Part shown: piece by piece, positions 1-10,843 of the stretch | Layout of the letters: each line of letters opens with the position of its first letter | Position numbering within the stretch: the first letter of the stretch is position 1 | Assembly: GCA_019426215.1 (NCBI GenBank) | Contig: CM033397.1 | Location: 23,004,480 to 23,068,479, forward strand | DNA from: Buddleja alternifolia | Taxonomy: Eukaryota; Streptophyta; Magnoliopsida; Lamiales; Scrophulariaceae | Direction: 5' to 3' | DNA length: 64,000 nt | Notes under the pieces: generated by a model | Told to the model about the DNA's origin: nothing | Seen by the model: the letters and a program-made list of their open reading frames with translations, nothing else | Database searches by the model: none | Translations under genes and position numbers: made by a program

Positions 1-96
1 TATTTCGTTTAATTTTTGGAAAACTATTCAAAATCATACGTTTAGGAATCCGAAAATTTTATTCCGCTACGTTTTTACTCCGATGGATTTATAACA
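1..96 (+). repeat. Possible 3' edge of a copia LTR
   Basis: The first 96 bases look like the last part of a plus-strand copia LTR. They end in ATAACA after an AT-rich stretch with a 'ttccgct' motif, which is also seen near the end of the LTR at 59760-61902. The rest of the element would lie left of the window. No primer site follows, so this could be a solo LTR or chance resemblance. Confidence 0.28.
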
Positions 97-567
97 ATCC
101 CCCAGCCCGGGTTATGAATTGCTTTTGATATTTTTCTCTGCTTGTCCTGCATCTTTCTTTTCATATACATTCACCATAAAGGTCAAAATTTGTAGAATAA
201 TCATACTTGTCAATGTTCCGCATTATTAGGTTTGGTTTAAGTTGCTTCAGAACTCTGGACAAAAACAAACAACAATTGCTCTACTCCCTAGGGGAAGCAT
301 ATTAACCCTTTCTCACATATAAACTTGTAATAATCCCAGGGTGAAACTCGGTTCATATTATGAAAGTGGTACATAATTTCAAAAGTTGACAAAACAACCA
401 TACCTCATTTAAAGTTTAATTCTCATTTATAACTCAAGAACTTCCTTGTGAATAAAATTTCAAGTATTACTTCCAAAATAACACAAACTCGTCAGTTATA
501 AAAAAAACACCGTCAAGCACGAGCAGGCCTGTAGGTTGTAGCTCTGCTTGATGGTTCAAATATAGAA
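97..567. other. AT-rich flank, no gene seen
   Basis: No coding region or RNA gene was recognised here. The stretch is AT-rich with scattered stop codons in all frames. Confidence 0.5.
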
Positions 568-714
568 TCATGGAGACTTGCACTTCATTCTCTCTTGAAA
601 TCGTGGGGACTTACAATTCATTCTCATTTTCAATCGTGGATACTTGCATTTCATTCTCACTTGCAATCGTGGAGACTTGCATTTCATTCTCAATTGCAAT
701 CGTGGAGACTTCCC
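568..714 (+). repeat. 33-bp tandem repeat, about 4.5 copies
   Basis: Copies start at 568, 601, 634, 667 and 700, exactly 33 bases apart, and are imperfect. The period is a multiple of three, so one plus-strand frame (570-824) stays open and encodes an 11-residue repeat around IVETCISFSLA. No family is recognised, and the open frame probably just reflects the repeat period. Confidence 0.85.
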
Positions 715-813
715 TTTTCACATCATTTTTCACCTTTCTTGTTTTCCCTTTTTCTCATATCATTCCACACATTTTTCGTAGATGGACTCATATCTGGCCA
801 GTATGCTACCGTC

Positions 814-1602
814 CAAGGTTTTAAAAATCGGACCGGACCGGACTGGCCGGTTGGACCGCCGACCAGGCTGTATAAAGGTCCGATTCAAACCTTAGAACCG
901 GTAGTGTCTAAAAATCGGTCAAAACCGTTCAACCCGTGGTTGGACCGCTGAACTGTTCGAACCGGTACTGGTTCAAAAAAACCAGACGATTTTTTTATAC
1001 ATATAAATAAGTGGTAAAAAATCAAAATCCCTGAATTTGTAAACACATATCAATTTCTGAAAGTTCCTTCTCTCTTTCACGACGCGAGCTGCAACAGAGC
1101 AAGACAAAAATCTTTGTGTGAATTCCCATTTTCTTTGTTGTAAGTTATAACTTCTCATCTTAATTAATATTTATCCAAAGATAAGAAACAGAGCAAGACG
1201 AAAAGCTCTCAAACTCTCATTTTTTTTGTCTGTGTATTTTGCTCTTTGTGGTTTTGTCATATAATCTACAAATTTATTTTCTTGGGCAATTTTTATAACA
1301 AGCTATAATTATTTTGTTGTCCTTTTTATGTTTAAGGTATTCTAATTAGGTGCCTAATTGATTTTTTTATTTGATTTGTCACTTGTGGATGTTTAAATTT
1401 TAAGGATAGATTTTTTTCTTTTTATTTTTGTTGCCTATTTATGTAATTTGTTATTTTTTTATCTAATTTTAATATATTAATAATTATTTATATCATAAAT
1501 ATGATATCACCGGTCCGACCACGATTGAACCACGGTCCGACCAGTGAACCTTGAACAGGTAGATTTTTCGGTTCGATTGCCGGTCCGATTTTTAAAACAC
1601 TG
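814..1602. mobile_element. hAT-type MITE, 789 bp
   Basis: The 8-bp direct repeat CTACCGTC flanks this element at 806-813 and 1603-1610. Inside it, the ends are inverted repeats of about 23 bp sharing GTTTTAAAAATCGGACCGG, starting CA at each end with two mismatches. Short GGTCCG/CGGACC words recur near both ends, as in hAT subterminal repeats. The centre (about 1000-1500) is AT-rich and encodes no transposase. An 8-bp target duplication with CA-start inverted ends is the hAT signature, so this is a non-autonomous hAT derivative. Family name unknown. Confidence 0.85.
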
Positions 1603-1610
1603 CTACCGTC

Positions 1611-2379
1611 GACATCCTTTCTTGTTCTACTTTTTTCCCGATTTTTCCTCCTTATTTCAGCCAGGAGTGGGAGTTTAGTCCCCTCTTCCAACCTTATTGC
1701 TCCAAACAACCTTGTATCGCGCTTAACCCTGATCTTCCAATGTGAGTTGGTCCCAGTATTATTCCTAGAATAATTCCACACCAACCCACCCTTATATCCT
1801 CTTGGTGTGGGTCCAGAATTCGCAGCCGCAGGCCGCCTGACTTAACAAATCTCAGCTACCCACCCAGGTGATGAATCCTAACCTCCGGCTACTTCCCATT
1901 CCACCAACTCCCCCTTGCTTTGCAATTTCAACCAAGCAAATATATATATATACATGATTCAGAAAAATCAATCTCAGAAAATAAGGAAAATACATTCTTA
2001 CTAGATTTTCGAAGCTTTGCATCTGACCTTGCAAAGAAGGTGTATCACATTCCTCTAGGTATTGCTGAAAGGACAGACATTCAAATTTCCAAAGTGAGTG
2101 TATTAGTCAAACCAATAAAGAGCATTCAGACATTCAATTTGCTGAGGGGGTTTCTTTCCTTCCTGTCCAAATTGAAGTTCCATGTTTTTCTTTCATAGAA
2201 AATCAACATAAGATTATAATTTAAGTTTACCATAGCCCTGCAAAATGATCTCATCTTTTCGATTAGTATAACTCATTCATAGTAATTGAACAAAATTGTA
2301 GCTCAACTCATAATGCATATAATCAACTATGTGCATGATCCATAAATGATATTTGGTGATGCTTATGCTGTGATGCATG
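1611..2379. other. Flank between MITE and element A, no gene seen
   Basis: No supported gene. It holds a short TA run near 1940 and, at about 2340-2379, the left part of a roughly 30-bp tandem repeat that continues after element A at 22106. Element A therefore landed inside that small array. The last five bases (2375-2379, GCATG) are its target duplication. Confidence 0.5.
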
Positions 2380-3634
2380 TGGTGGTCCCAAGTGGCATAC
2401 GAAAGGGTCTAGAAGGGGGGGGGGGGTTGAATAGACCCTGAAATTTTTTTCGACTTCAAAAATTTCGTTAAGGTTCACTGGGTGAAGTAATCCTAGCTAC
2501 GTCCTTCTTCTCCTTTTTCACTTGGAGGAAATTCACTAAGATGATTATCGAAGAATCACACAAAATCTTCTACAAGATAGTAAACAAGTGAAAATGATCT
2601 CGGGCTCCTTGATCACACAGATTTCAGCAGCAATGAAGATCGTCTTCTACAAGCTTCTCTCACTTAGAAATACTGTCTGTAAGGGGTTTCAACAGCTTTC
2701 TCACTCAGATGAAAGGTTGAAGGATTTGTCACAAGGGTTTGTTTGTTTTTGGGAAGATCAAACAACTTGGAATATCTCAGTATGAATTTAGGTTTCTTTT
2801 TTAGAAGAGGTTTGAGATATTTTTGTGACTGTCTGGAATGTATATAGAAAGCTTGAAAGATTTTGGCTATGGAGTTTCTAAGCTTTTTCTTTGAACGAGA
2901 ATTTCAGCAGAGTTTCTTGTGCATGTACGTATATTTTTTGTGTATTTCTGTCTTTAAGGTTTGATGGAGGTAAGGTACTTATAGGCTTTTTCTTGGGATT
3001 ATGTCCGTGGGACACATGCAGGAGCGTGCCTTTCACGCGGCGCGTGAGTATACCTTTTCTCCGACATTCCTGAATTCCTACTGGTATCGATTTGACGGGA
3101 GGAACTATAAACTCTGAAGTTCTGACAGTTTAGTCAAAAGGTGGCTTGTCTACAAGTCATATTGGCTTATCACATTTAATGCTCTTATAAAACATTTAAT
3201 GCATTTGAATTTATTTCCCGTTTGAAATAAATGTCCGTTGAATGATTGCATTTAAGTCCTTCATGACTTGAGAATTTATTTCAGGTGAATTTGATTCTGA
3301 TCGCTAGATTGCTTTGAGCGCTTGATCCATAAATCCTGAAATAGTCCTTCAGCGTTTGACAGACACTAAGGATAAATCTTCATCTTCAGTTGACTTTAGA
3401 CGCTGATCTTCAACTTCTTCTCTAATAGACTCATCTAGAATTCTATTAGCGATTTAGTATCTAATACTTAGTCTAAAATCTAGAAAGACAAAAATTACAA
3501 GCCTAACAAAATTACATACTTTCAAACGCTTATACAAATGATCTATGAAACAAAAACTTACATTATATTTTGGGGTCTAACATAAAAATTTTATCTTGTC
3601 ATCATCAAAACATCTAACATGAAATTTCCTAACA
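2380..3634 (-). repeat. Element A 3' LTR, 1255 bp
   Basis: On the minus strand it begins TGTTAGG and ends CCACCA. It matches the 5' LTR at 20588-22105 but lacks about 265 bases, corresponding to roughly 20671-20938, with the break near 2469. It also has a run of 12 G at 2415-2426 where the other copies have six or seven. The TATA-like site of the 5' copy is altered here (TATAAGTA). Confidence 0.9.
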
Positions 3635-3650
3635 ATTTCCCCCCTTTTGA
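3635..3650 (-). promoter_or_regulatory. Element A polypurine tract
   Basis: On the minus strand this reads AAAAGGGGGGAAAT directly before the TGTTAGG start of the 3' LTR. It is the expected plus-strand primer of an LTR element. Confidence 0.85.
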
Positions 3651-3976
3651 TGATGTCAAGACTTTAACTCTTATAACTCTTTTATAGATTAAGAGTTTAA
3701 AGAAAAGCCCAAAAAATAATTATAAGTTAGCGTTTAGAAAGTTAGTAAAGTTAGATTAGCCTCAACAAGGTGTTTCAGCGATAAATCATTCATTTATATA
3801 TAGAAAGATAAGCACACATGATTTATACTAAATATAAGATAAAAATAAATAAAAAGCGTTCATCTTTTCTATCGCTTCATGCTTTCTTCTTTTTGGTAGA
3901 TCTCATTTGCTAAGTCAATGAGGAGTCGGTCAATGTCTATCATGGTTGTATGTTGAAGTTCATCATAGTCAAGCCT
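3651..3976. other. Spacer between aORF and polypurine tract
   Basis: This is the AT-rich untranslated tail of element A, after the aORF stop and before the 3' LTR. No other feature seen. Confidence 0.5.
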
Positions 3977-6616
3977 TCATTGTCTAGTGCTTTCATTGAG
4001 TTCCTTCAACCTGTCCATCCATTCCCTTGGGGGAATACCAAGTTCACGAATTAAATCGTAATAGATATCTTGTCTTCTATCGTTGGATGGTTTCCAGTTG
4101 ATAGGTCGTCTAAGCGGTCCTGCATAAGGATGAAATCCCATACTTTCCAAGAAATCGACGTCCAAGTCCGGGAGCAAGTACCTTCCTAGATAATACCTTG
4201 GCTTTCTCTTTTTAGTTAGCATTTTCTTTATGCTTGCTATTTCATCAAACATTGATCGCCGATGTTTATTATCTATTTTAGATATTACTTTGGACTTTTC
4301 TTTCTCTTCCCCATTCTTGACATCAGCAAAAGAATTCTTCAAGCCAGCGATGTCTCTTCGGAGAAGCTTGACTTCATCTATCAAGAGGGCAATCTGTTCA
4401 GTGATACTCTGAGAGACGAGGTTGGAGGAATTGTGACGCTCAGTATCAGCTGACGCATTCTGCGCAAGCGACCGATTGAAATCGTCTGAAAGCTTTTTAA
4501 GGAGAGGAGCGATACTGTTCATCATAGATATGGAAAGCTTGGTTGCGTGACTCATGTCAGCTTTATGCAGTCTCTCTACATTATGAAACATTGTGTTGCT
4601 GTGCTGCTCCATACGAGAACAAGAACCAGTTAAATCACTAAGAGAATTGCGAACGGCTTTCTTGAAGATCGCTTTCTGAGTCTGAGTCAGAGTTTGAGGA
4701 AGAATGCACAGGACTATGGGAGCTGGAAACTGGAGCTTTGCCTTTAGATTTATCTCTAATAATAGGCGTTGCAGGTTGTCCGGCTAAGTCAGCATGAACC
4801 TCTTCTATCGCTGAGTCGAGTGTCTGAGTTGCGGAGTCAATTTGAATAATTTGTTCCTCAAGTGGAACCTCAACTGTTGGAGCGCTGGGGACAGCGTCTT
4901 GCATATCACCGTCTGTGGTTTGAGCGGCTTCCACAACAGGAGATTGTTCCTTTTCTATTGCAACAACATCAGTTTGAGGCGCTGGACTCTCAACAGATAT
5001 GACCCAGAGTGGGCCAATCGCTTCCATTACATGCCTTGGACTAATCAGGTTTGTCTGCGGGATGAAAAATATAGCGTCTTCGCGCTCTTCATTACTTAGT
5101 GCAAGTTGCACTCCTTCTGGCAGATCAATCCCTGAAGTATAAGAATTGTAGAAGTCCAAAATAAATGACATCAGCGCTTGAGCTGCTTCTTGGTCCACTG
5201 GCCTGATCAGCGATATCATCTTGGCCACTTGGACGTTTTGTTCACAAAAGAGCACAGGGCGAAGATTGTATCCACGGAAGTCGCTTAGCCCTGAATAGTG
5301 GTTGAAAGTGATGTCCAACGCTTGTGCATTTTCTATCACTGCTCTTCTATCTCTGTGGAATTCAGCAAACTCATCGTGCTCATTTTTAACATCGACAAAA
5401 ATCTGAGTTTGGCCTGGAAGAAGCGGTTGTTTGCTGGTGAAGGCTTCTTCGTTCAAGTCTGGAAAGATTCGCTGAACAAATGCTTGTCGAGGGTGAAACA
5501 CATAGTGTCCGCCTTGTCTGAATAAGGCTAGTTGCTGGCGAATGTAGCTCTCGATGGGTTGTCTGTAACTTCGTAAATCGCTAACATTTTTGGCAATATG
5601 CTGACGCTGCTGAAGTAAAAAGGTAGTAAACTCTCAGCGTCTGTATTCGATTCCAAATTCAAAAAGGAATGGATATCTTACGAGTTCGTCAAGAGTGTAG
5701 AAGTGTAAAACAAACTCTTCAGCCCATCTGGCTGTATCCATCATCCATCGCTTACCAAGTTTGTCAGCTTTCTTTTGTTCTTTTCTAGCTGCAAGAAACT
5801 TGTCAAAGCGTTCAATTTCTTCATCATAATCCTCAACCCATAATCTTGCAAGGTATTCTCGGGCTTCATCTTCTATCCAAGAATTGATAGGATTGGGACG
5901 CTCAGCAACTACAGGTCCTTTTTCTTTCCACAGTCTAAGAGATTTAGGGGATAGAGCGTTCTGAGGAGAATGAACGACTTTGGGATAGGCAGAGTATCCG
6001 ATCGGGTTGAGAATTTCTTCGTCCGGATTCTTTGACCAATCGCCCATATGGGAATTCTTGATGACGACTTTATTCTGGCGCAAAGGATAAAAGGACTCTT
6101 CAGAATGGCCAGAAAAGTTAAAACGCTTGTCGTCAAATTCTATCATGTTGATCGCTGGCCGACGAATATACTCAAGTCTAGATTGGAGTCGCTCAAAACT
6201 GTAAAGACCTAGATCAGCTAATTGCTCAAAGAGTTCAAACTTGGCAGAATTAGATAAATCAGGCCTATGGAGAGTGGTTTGAAAGTTGTTTTAGGTTTCA
6301 GCAAGGGTCTGGGTGTCTCGTTCTCTAGCAGCATAATAAAATTCAATTTCAGAGGAGTATCCACGAGGAAAGAAATCGATGACACGAGAAGGAGACCCTG
6401 TTGGAATGGGAACAAAAGAAATGGACTTTGTTGGGATAGGGGCCACTTCTATCGACCGCTCAGCATGCTCAGTCGCTTCACTGACTGGTGATGTTTCAGC
6501 ATTAGGAAGGACTTGTGCTACTTCCTTAGCTATATCCACAACAGTTGCCATATCAACATCTACTTCAATGGGAATTGCTGAAGATGGAGGTGCATCAGCG
6601 TCTGGTGCTTCTTGAG

Positions 6617-6696
6617 CTGATACATGTAACCGGTTGAGAAAAGCAAGCAAAATTTCTACGAAGTAGAAATTACAAAGAAGAGACTTCAACGCTTAC
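6617..6696 (-). other. Candidate intron 2 of element A aORF, 80 bp
   Basis: This has the same design as intron 1: exon end CAGG, donor GTAAGC, acceptor TGTATCAG, phase 1. Splicing joins the two flanking frames and bypasses the stop that ends the upstream frame at 6686. The exon between the two introns is 186 bases, a multiple of three. Element C has a matching intron at 31918-31835. Confidence 0.6.
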
Positions 6697-6882
6697 CCTG
6701 AGGACTATCATTGACTGTGTCAGCTGCTTGATCTGTTTCAACATTTGGTACAGTTTCCTCAGGCTCCGAGACAACTTCTTCTGGATCTAAATCGAGAAAA
6801 GAAGTGATGGGATCAGCACGAATAGGTATATTCAAAGACTCAAGAGTGTTAAGAGCATTTTGAATATCTGCGTCAACTTCGG

Positions 6883-6964
6883 CTGAAATAGGTCTTATCC
6901 TAGCGTTAGAAAGGAAAACCAAACGAGGAAAGGATAAACTACTTTGTTTTTCACAAGTACTTAC
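6883..6964 (-). other. Candidate intron 1 of element A aORF, 82 bp
   Basis: On the minus strand the exon ends CAGG and the intron opens GTAAGTACTT. It closes ATTTCAG, with a CTAAC branch-like word upstream in a T-rich stretch. Upstream and downstream frames differ when unspliced. Removing the 82 bases joins them in frame, with a codon split after its first base. Splicing is inferred from sequence only. Confidence 0.6.
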
Positions 6965-8111
6965 CCTGAAAATGAGCAGCCTTCTCAGAAAGAGTAGTGG
7001 CTCTAGGCTCAGGAAAAGATTCAGGAACAGCGTTTGAAGAAGGAGGAGGAACACTCGCCTAGTCGTCAAGCGCTGGCTCGACTGGAACGCTTGCTGATGC
7101 TGTTGGAGTGGATGAAGGAGAGGGAGACTTCTGTTTCTTCTTGGGCTCCAACTTCTGCTTCTACTTCTTTGCGGGTTTTGATGGCTCAACGACCTTCAAG
7201 ATGATTTTTCGTTGGGGTCGCTTAACCACCACTTCTTCTTCCGATAAAGATGATGATGAAGACGAAGACGCTTGCTCTTCATCATCGCTGCGAACAACTC
7301 CTTCGGCAAGAAGTCGCCCACGCTCATCTTTGGGGACCGCTACACCGCCACATTTCCTTGGCCTCAACAGCTCGCTGATCACTTTCTTTCCATGAAACTT
7401 TAGCGCTGGGATCTTCTTTCCAGTGGAATCAGTGTAACCGCTAATGCTAAGAATTCGACTTAAAATAATCCCATAAGGCTTGGGATTAACCGACTTGGCC
7501 ATCGCTTGTTTGAAGCGATTAAAAACGTAAAGTGACCAATTTTTCTTCAGTTTGGTCAGAATGGCGACCATCATCTTGTACTGGAGATTAGTAACTTTAT
7601 CGAAAGTTCCTTTTCTGCATTCGATCATCTTGGCGCAAATGTCCGCGAGAATGACATATTCGCCCTTCATATCGTTTTTCTTGAAATTGGGTTCATAAGA
7701 AGCTTCAACTTCATCTTTCTTGATCAAAGTTCATACCTTTGTAGCATCTCCAAGAGTGACATTTTCTACTTCGGCACCATCACTGGGCAGATTTAGTAGG
7801 GAAGAAATCAGAGAAGGGGTAAGGACAAAGGTTTCACGGGCAAAGGGAAAAACGCAGGAAATGTAGTTTTCGTCGTCAGAGATTTTTGCGTTCTTGAAGA
7901 AAAAGAGAGTTTCTTCCTCAAAGTAATTAAAGATGGTAGTTAGCATATCATAAAAACCAGACTCCTGGACGAGTGGAAGAACAGTCCTCAGAGGGAAATT
8001 CTGGTTATCGAATAGATAGTCCCAGTTAACAAGAAAACCGGCATTAATAGTGACTGCTTTCTCTGGTTTGGAAGATTTTCCAGCAGCAGATTTTGAAGAC
8101 TTCGGTGCCAT

Positions 8112-8992
8112 TGAAGAACTAGAGAAAACTTCGGTTGAGGAGAGGAAAAGATGTTATTTTTTCCTTTAGAGAGAAAGAACTTTTACAGTAGAGAAGATTT
8201 GGAAGTGATAAAGTTTTACTGTAAAGGTTGTGAAGGTTTTAAATAGGAGGCAAAAAGTAACTCCTCAACTGGTAGATGAGTGACACATGTACAAGAGTTA
8301 ATGTTGAAAGCTAAAAAAAAAAAATCTGAGCCGTTTACACATAAATACGGATGTCAAAAAGTACGGTAAAATAGGTTAACTGCTGTGAAATATAAAGCTT
8401 TTCGGATCCGCGGTTACTTTTTGAAAACGTTTGAATTTTAAATTTTTCAGCGTGAAATGCACGCGCCTGATAGTACACTGACACGTATTCAGACATGTGC
8501 AGTTACTGAACCGCCTAGTTTTTAGATAGGAATCATTAACTGTCAGTTTGATTTGATAAGCACGTGTGAGCAGTTGTCAAATCTAATCTTTTGGACTTAT
8601 CCACACGTTACTTTTAGCGATGAAAACTATGCATGATTTTTAGAGAAATTCACTAAGCGTTAAAGTGGGAGTCTTTTTAACGCTGAAGTCTTTTTGAGAG
8701 CAGAATTTAATTTCTTAAAGATTAAGGGTAAAATCAATCGCTTGAATTTATAAAAGACATTTTCATTTATTGAAGATTGATTTTATCATGCATAAAGATA
8801 AGCGCTAGTAATCAATGCATAAATTTTCAAAACAAATTTTGATCACAGTCGCTTATGAATTGAGATAAGTATAATTTTAAAGTTCCCCCTAAAATTAATA
8901 ACTCATTTCAATTTAAAAGAAAATGATTTAGACATAATCATGAGGTGGATTCCCCCTAAATTATATGCCTATAAAATATGATGTTCTATGAT
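8112..8992 (-). other. Element A spacer with internal polypurine tracts
   Basis: This non-coding spacer lies between the RNase H stop and the aORF start. Two minus-strand purine tracts, TTTTAGGGGGAACT (8882-8895) and TTTAGGGGGAATCC (about 8947-8960), resemble polypurine primers but are far from the LTR. A block near 8460-8520 with 'acactgacacgta' is also present in element C near 33545-33590, so part of the spacer is conserved between subfamilies. Confidence 0.55.
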
Positions 8993-9400
8993 TTAAGCGT
9001 TTAAATCGATCATACCTAATTCACTTCTCAAAGTGAGAAAGTATTGTTCGTTGAGCGCTTTGGTGAAGATATCTGCCAGTTGTTTGTCAGTACCAATGAA
9101 GTGCATGGAGATATCTTTCTTTTGAACATGGTCACGCAAGAAATGGTATCGAATATCAATGTGTTTAGTTCTAGAATGAAGAACTGGATTTTGGGTCATA
9201 GCTAAAGCGCTTTGGTTATCACAATGGATTGGGGTAGGACATAGGATTGTTCCATAATCTCTAAGTTGTTGCCTCATCCAAATGATTTGTGCACAACAGC
9301 TCCCAGCGGCTACGTACTCTGCTTCAGCGGTAGAAGTCACTATGGATTGTTGTTTCTTACTATGCCACGAAATTAGTCTATCACCTAGAAATTGACATGT
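8993..9400 (-). pseudogene. Element A RNase H, C-terminal part
   Basis: This is the second half of the copia RNase H domain, from TCQFLGDRLISWHSKK through the CDNQSA and HIDIRYHF motifs to ADIFTKALNEQ, ending at a stop at 8993. The domain starts on the other side of the LARD near 15438. The open frame extends upstream to 9505, but that part is LARD LTR sequence. RNase H degrades the RNA strand during reverse transcription. This copy cannot be made intact because of the insertion. Confidence 0.9.
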
Positions 9401-9405
9401 ACTAC

Positions 9406-10843
9406 TGACACGCGAAATCCTAGCAAGTATACTAGGTCGTGCAAAGTAATAAAGTGGACTATTTAGCCCGGGATGTATCGTCTCCACAGGGACAATTGGA
9501 TTCAATGCTCGTAATTGCTATATTACCTATTTCTAAGCTAAATCAATTTATAAGATGATAGGTGTTTATACTATGAAAATAACTAAAGATAACTAAAATG
9601 ATTATCAAGGTAATAAATCAAATGGGAAGAGGTGATTGGGTTATGATCCTACTATGTTCTATTCTATGTTCATGAACTCTCAATTATCCGGATTCTTAGA
9701 ATGTTCTTGTTATGGCGAAACCCCCTAATGTATTTATTATTCAATCTCTTGAAATAACAAGCCTATACTAGTTAACAACTTCCTATATCTCTATAGTGAA
9801 GATTGAATTAACTAACATGCATTTAGGTTCAAAGGAATTCCTTGTTTACGAAGATCCTACATTCAATCGGGTCATCTTATCACAAAAAGCCACACAACGC
9901 AATCGATTCTATCTCTAGTCAATTGTTACGTTATGATGATTGATCTTTCGATCTCCCTTTATCTATCTCCTCTCGGTCTCAAGACAAAGCATTTTATCAA
10001 ACACATGGTGATCAAGCATATGCAAGCATTAAGCACAAAATCAAACATGTAACAAGAATGTAATAAATCTGGAAATTAATAATTCATTAAACACAAAACA
10101 TCACAAAGTATTCACATAACCCAATCACAAAAATACTTAGCTCATACTTACAACAACAAGTGATTCAACAACTCTACAAGACATAATTGAAATACTAATC
10201 AAGAGAAATAGTTGAATTACTCCCTATTATAAAGTGTGAATCCAAGCTTTGATGATGAAAATGATGATGATGAGGATGATGATGGCTCTTCAAGCTTCCT
10301 TAGGACTTCCCATGGCTCCCCTTTGGTGTTTTAGAGCATCTCTAAGTGTTTTCCAAGAGAAAAGTGTGTTATAAAGGGAGAAAACGGCGGACTTAATTTT
10401 AGGGCTTCGGGAGAATTGGACCGCGGCACAAACTCTTATCAGACCGCGGTCCTCTGACGCAGAATTCACATCTTTCGTATTTTGATCATAACTCTCTCTA
10501 CAAATGTTGGATTGAGTTGATTCAAGTTGCTACGCGAAGCTAAGAAATAGATCTACAATATTGAAGAAGAAACCTTAGTATGATTTGGCCTGTAAGAGGA
10601 CGAAAAACTCATTTATATATGAGCATTGTGTAAAATCTTTCGTCAACTATCTTCTTTTGTTTCTTTCTTCAATTTCAAGCTCAATTTGGATCTCTTTTCT
10701 CGTCTTTCATGCGTAAATCAACTTTTATCCTACAAAACAAAATATATACCAATCAAAGCATTATGAGGGATAAAAAATGATCAAAGTAACGATCAAATCA
10801 TATTACAATGGGGCATAAAATACTGTAAAATATGGACTTATCA
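9406..10843 (-). repeat. LARD 3' LTR, 1438 bp
   Basis: It is nearly identical to 13995-15432 and the same length. On the minus strand it opens TGATAAGTCC and ends GTGTCA. A TATA-like CATATATAAAT lies at about 10611-10621. A GAT-rich microsatellite occurs near 10245-10285. Confidence 0.93.

Larger units (their letters stand above)
3977..8111 (-). pseudogene. Extra env-like reading frame (aORF) of element A, broken
   Basis: A long sense-strand frame between RNase H and the 3' LTR, starting MAPKSSKS at 8111. One frame runs from 8111 to about 6965 with stops near 7731, 7161 and 7062. Two candidate introns follow (6964-6883, 6696-6617). The next frame continues from 6616 with stops at about 6291 and 5634 and a frameshift near 4670. 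In order the product has a globular N-terminal part, a serine and acid-rich middle, a second conserved block and a probable coiled coil near the end (about 4450-4200). The frame in C (33217-29035) is homologous: compare MMVAIL, KPYG and HSP blocks. The position is that of Sirevirus env-like genes. The N-terminal block also recalls the 'putative plant transposon protein' domain (Pfam Transposase_32), from memory only. Function unknown. Confidence 0.75.

Noticed and set aside
568..714. Regular repeats as a CRISPR array
   Set aside because: Units are adjacent with no unique spacers, and the sequence is plant nuclear DNA.
1612..1900. Tourist-like MITE after the hAT element
   Set aside because: Some inverted words are present but no bounded inverted ends or target duplication could be found.
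2415..2426. Run of 12 G as a functional G-rich signal
   Set aside because: Other LTR copies have six or seven G here, so it is homopolymer drift or sequencing error.
9406..9505. N-terminal extension of the RNase H frame as real protein
   Set aside because: It is LARD LTR sequence; the same residues occur at the other LTR (14094 leftward).
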